Assembly (NCBI GenBank): GCA_009760855.2
Contig: WPIO01000025.1
Coordinates: forward strand, 2,031,501 to 2,095,500
Length of the DNA: 64,000 nucleotides
Origin: Cristatella mucedo
Lineage: Eukaryota > Bryozoa > Phylactolaemata > Cristatellidae
Direction: 5' to 3'
A program made the translations under genes and the position numbers. The notes under the pieces were generated by a model. It made no database searches. It had not been told where the DNA came from and saw only the letters and a list, made by a program, of their open reading frames with translations. Positions 62,961 through 64,000 of this stretch are shown in pieces (position 1 is the first letter of the stretch; each line of letters opens with the position of its first letter).

Positions 62961-63276
62961 TTTTTTATTTATAATTCATTTTTATAGCGCCCCAAGAGAA
63001 CTTAATCTCTATTCAGGCGCTTCACATATGGCTCGGGGCTCGAGCCCACGACCTCAGCCAGGCCTTGGTCGGTGAGCCGTGATGGCACACTAGGTAAGGC
63101 GGTTGCTTTCACGACCTCGGTCCGAGGTCGTGGGTTCGATTCCTGCGGAGGGCGATCCTTTATCGCCACTGCAAGCGGTGGTGATAGCCGTAAAGGCTCT
63201 TCTGTCACTATACAAAAAGAGGCTGTTTAATCAGCTAGGATTTTTTTTGGTCGGAGCGAGCACCTTAACCGCGGGA
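62961..63276 (-). mobile_element. SINE-2 copy, split by a SINE-1 insertion
   Basis: Left part 62,961-63,072 holds the LINE A-type tail (aagagaacttaatctctatt, caggcgcttcacatatggct) and the B-box region cgagcccacgacc. The A-box part resumes at 63,255 (agcgagcaccttaaccgc). The interruption carries a SINE-1 with target-site duplication. Confidence 0.85.
63073..63246 (+). mobile_element. SINE-1 reference copy, full length
   Basis: tRNA-like head with A box (tggcacactaggtaaggcg) and B box (gggttcgattcc), then a body gcaagcggtggtgatagccg, aggctcttctgtcactatac, and the end gaggctgtttaatcagctag plus T8. Flanked by the 8-bp direct repeat ttggtcgg at 63,065-63,072 and 63,247-63,254. Confidence 0.9.
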
Positions 63277-63776
63277 CTATTTGTAGCCTCACTGGAAACT
63301 ATTTCAAATGGGAAGAATTAAGTAAGATGATGAAGGAACTCAATTTGGAATGGTGAAACCTTGAAGTTGGTACGCCGCTTGATGAGGAGCCAGTGTCAGA
63401 TAGTGAAAATTGGTTTATTTTGGCACCCGCGACGTTAACAATAGACAAGCCTAGCTATTGAGCTTCGCACCAGCTGTAAGCGGCTTCTAAATAGGCAAAA
63501 AGGCCTTAGAGTACTGAGTTATCGAATGTAGAATGAATTTTAGAAATGCAAGGACATGCTTGGCTGCGGTGTGCCTATTTGAGCTGGCCCTGTTATGTAG
63601 CCAAAACTTTGGAGCAGGATACTTCACGTACCTGCAGAAGCTGCAGGATAAATGAAAGTAGTACTACCAATAGAAATACCAGTTACGATTACCATTTAAA
63701 ATTCCCGTGAATGTTTCACTAAACTAATGAGGATCCACTCATGTTATGTTAAGCAATTATTTCTCTACGCTTAACT

Positions 63777-63804
63777 TATATATATATATATATATATATA
63801 TATA
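63777..63804. repeat. (TA)n microsatellite
   Basis: Fourteen TA units. Confidence 0.95.
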
Positions 63805-64000
63805 GGCATTTAGTTTTGTTATATTTTCTTATTTCTGTTGCACATTACAATGTGTCTCTGAGTCACAAAATCTTTTGAAAAAAGGTTGGTTAACTTGTTA
63901 TTTCCTTCCTCAAGTGAGCCTAAATGCGCTTTATTATCCCTCTCTTCCGCATGCATGGCCAGATGCCACTGGTTCTTAGCTTTGCATGTATTGTCCTCAA

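Noticed and set aside
63073-63150. tRNA-like sequence with A and B boxes
   Set aside because: The same head recurs with a constant body in at least eight other places, so it is a SINE head rather than a tRNA gene. The same reasoning applies to 12,420-12,486.

Overview
The window is animal (metazoan) nuclear DNA. It is AT-rich with long introns bounded by GT-AG, very long microsatellites, tRNA-headed SINEs, several decayed LINE families and a short hAT element. I cannot place it more precisely than an invertebrate-type, probably bilaterian, genome. No prokaryotic or organellar signal is visible.

The only host gene family I can support is SLC22 (organic cation/anion transporters, major facilitator superfamily), all on the minus strand. 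One complete gene runs from 62,477 down to 34,130. Its nine exons join with GT-AG at every junction into one 1,551-nt frame (516 aa plus stop). It has the SLC22 N-terminus, the cysteine-bearing extracellular loop, [27 protein letters not shown] and a [10 protein letters not shown] tail. A second paralogue enters at the left edge: exons 1-3 at 4,891-1,839 are intact and the rest lies outside the window. Between the two are two dead copies in the same orientation, at 26,504-23,618 and 10,864-10,463. Both contain only pieces of exons 1-3. This is a tandem cluster in which the 5' three-exon module was duplicated repeatedly. A 20-bp block with a CCAAT-type core is kept 82-105 nt upstream of the start in all three copies that have exon 1.

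The rest is mobile DNA and simple repeats. LINE family A is CR1/L2-like with an (ATT)n 3' tail and has more than ten truncated copies. LINE family B is CR1/L2-like with a CATTA-type tail. There is a 3' fragment of an R2-type LINE with a restriction-like endonuclease. SINE-1 has a tRNA-like head; SINE-2 has a tRNA-like head and a 3' end copied from LINE A. There is also a 186-bp hAT MITE that resembles SPACE INVADERS. One SINE-1 sits inside a SINE-2 with an 8-bp target-site duplication. Long (TC)n, (TG)n, (TA)n and (TATG)n arrays and an 8-bp minisatellite complete the inventory.

Layout: 1-5 kb, 5' end of paralogue A; 5-23 kb, LINE/SINE spacer with pseudo-copy B; 23.6-26.6 kb, pseudo-copy C; 27-34 kb, spacer with unknown coding relics and the hAT MITE; 34.1-62.5 kb, complete SLC22 gene with introns full of LINEs; 62.5-64 kb, its upstream region with the nested SINEs.
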